From: an uncultured Clostridia bacterium
GTDB lineage: Bacteria > Bacillota > Clostridia > RGIG6154
Length of the DNA stretch: 11,981 bases
Reading direction: 5' to 3'
Assembly (NCBI GenBank): GCA_934446135.1
Contig: CAKSDT010000056.1
Coordinates: 1 to 11,981 of the forward strand
The notes beneath the pieces were generated by a model. It ran no database searches. It was not told the origin of the DNA and was given only the letters and a program-made list of their open reading frames with translations. Below are positions 11,829-11,981 of the stretch, piece by piece (position 1 is the stretch's first letter; each line of letters starts with the position of its first letter). The position numbers were made by a program, and so were the translations under genes.

Positions 11829-11981
11829 GATAAAAATAAATCGTTTCCGGCATAAAAAACTGCAAAGTAAGTGTTTTTTGATATTCCGAACAAAAACATT
11901 TGTGCCGAAGGCACACTCGCAAAAGGTTGGAAATGAGCCAAAGGCGTAAATGAGGGCGTTTACACCCGAATAGCCGACGCG
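11829..11981. other. Edge region with triloop hairpin, no supported gene
   Basis: The stretch contains TGTGCC-GAA-GGCACA (11901-11915), a triloop hairpin of the same build as those at 4664-4713 but with different sequence, and a minor pair GTAAA/TTTAC (11946-11963). A minus-strand frame is open from the edge to 11781 but runs straight through the promoter and has no recognisable domain. Confidence 0.4.

Noticed and set aside
11781..11981. Minus-strand frame open at the right edge (66 codons before the stop)
   Set aside because: It runs through the consensus promoter at 11800-11828 and the triloop hairpin, and has no recognisable domain. It could be the end of a gene outside the window, but nothing supports this.

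Overview
The window is AT-rich, with strong AAGGAG-type ribosome binding sites and vegetative promoters that nearly all use a 17-bp spacer. The gene families are a YtrA-type GntR regulator with its ABC transporter, a Sip1-like GH36 protein, an AAA/DUF4143 ATPase, a DUF975 membrane protein and a class A penicillin-binding protein. Together these point to a low-GC Gram-positive anaerobe of the class Clostridia (Bacillota), probably from a gut. This is inferred from gene style and content only; there is no rRNA or other marker to place it further.

Left part, plus strand (1-3769): a 440-bp intergenic stretch full of inverted repeats ends in a strong terminator (313-353). A consensus promoter (372-400) follows, overlapped by a 30-bp palindromic operator (393-422). 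It drives a tightly packed, overlapping operon of a YtrA-type repressor, an ABC ATPase and a permease with a large non-membrane C-terminal domain, closed by a 12-bp terminator stem. The layout is that of an autoregulated, inducible ABC system; its substrate cannot be read from the sequence.

Middle (3656-4728): two intergenic stretches with many palindromes surround one small Arc-like ribbon-helix-helix gene. The second stretch holds a 166-bp foldback element with a perfect 34-bp central palindrome, overlapped at its right end by two tandem stem-loops whose differences preserve pairing.

Right part, minus strand (4729-11411), four separately promoted genes: a GH36/raffinose-synthase-like cytoplasmic glycosidase, an AAA/DUF4143 ATPase, a DUF975 membrane protein and a class A PBP. 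The PBP promoter has an extended -10 and a perfect match to the WalR box consensus upstream, which fits a cell-wall gene under WalRK-type control.

Right edge (11558-11981): a minus-strand promoter, a MarR-like operator and a ribosome binding site are followed almost at once by a 3' scrap of an ABC exporter and a terminator. This looks like an exporter locus reduced to its two ends by deletion. Nothing in the window is a clear new multi-gene system. The items most worth checking are the foldback/tandem stem-loop element, the collapsed exporter locus, the YtrA operator and the WalR box.
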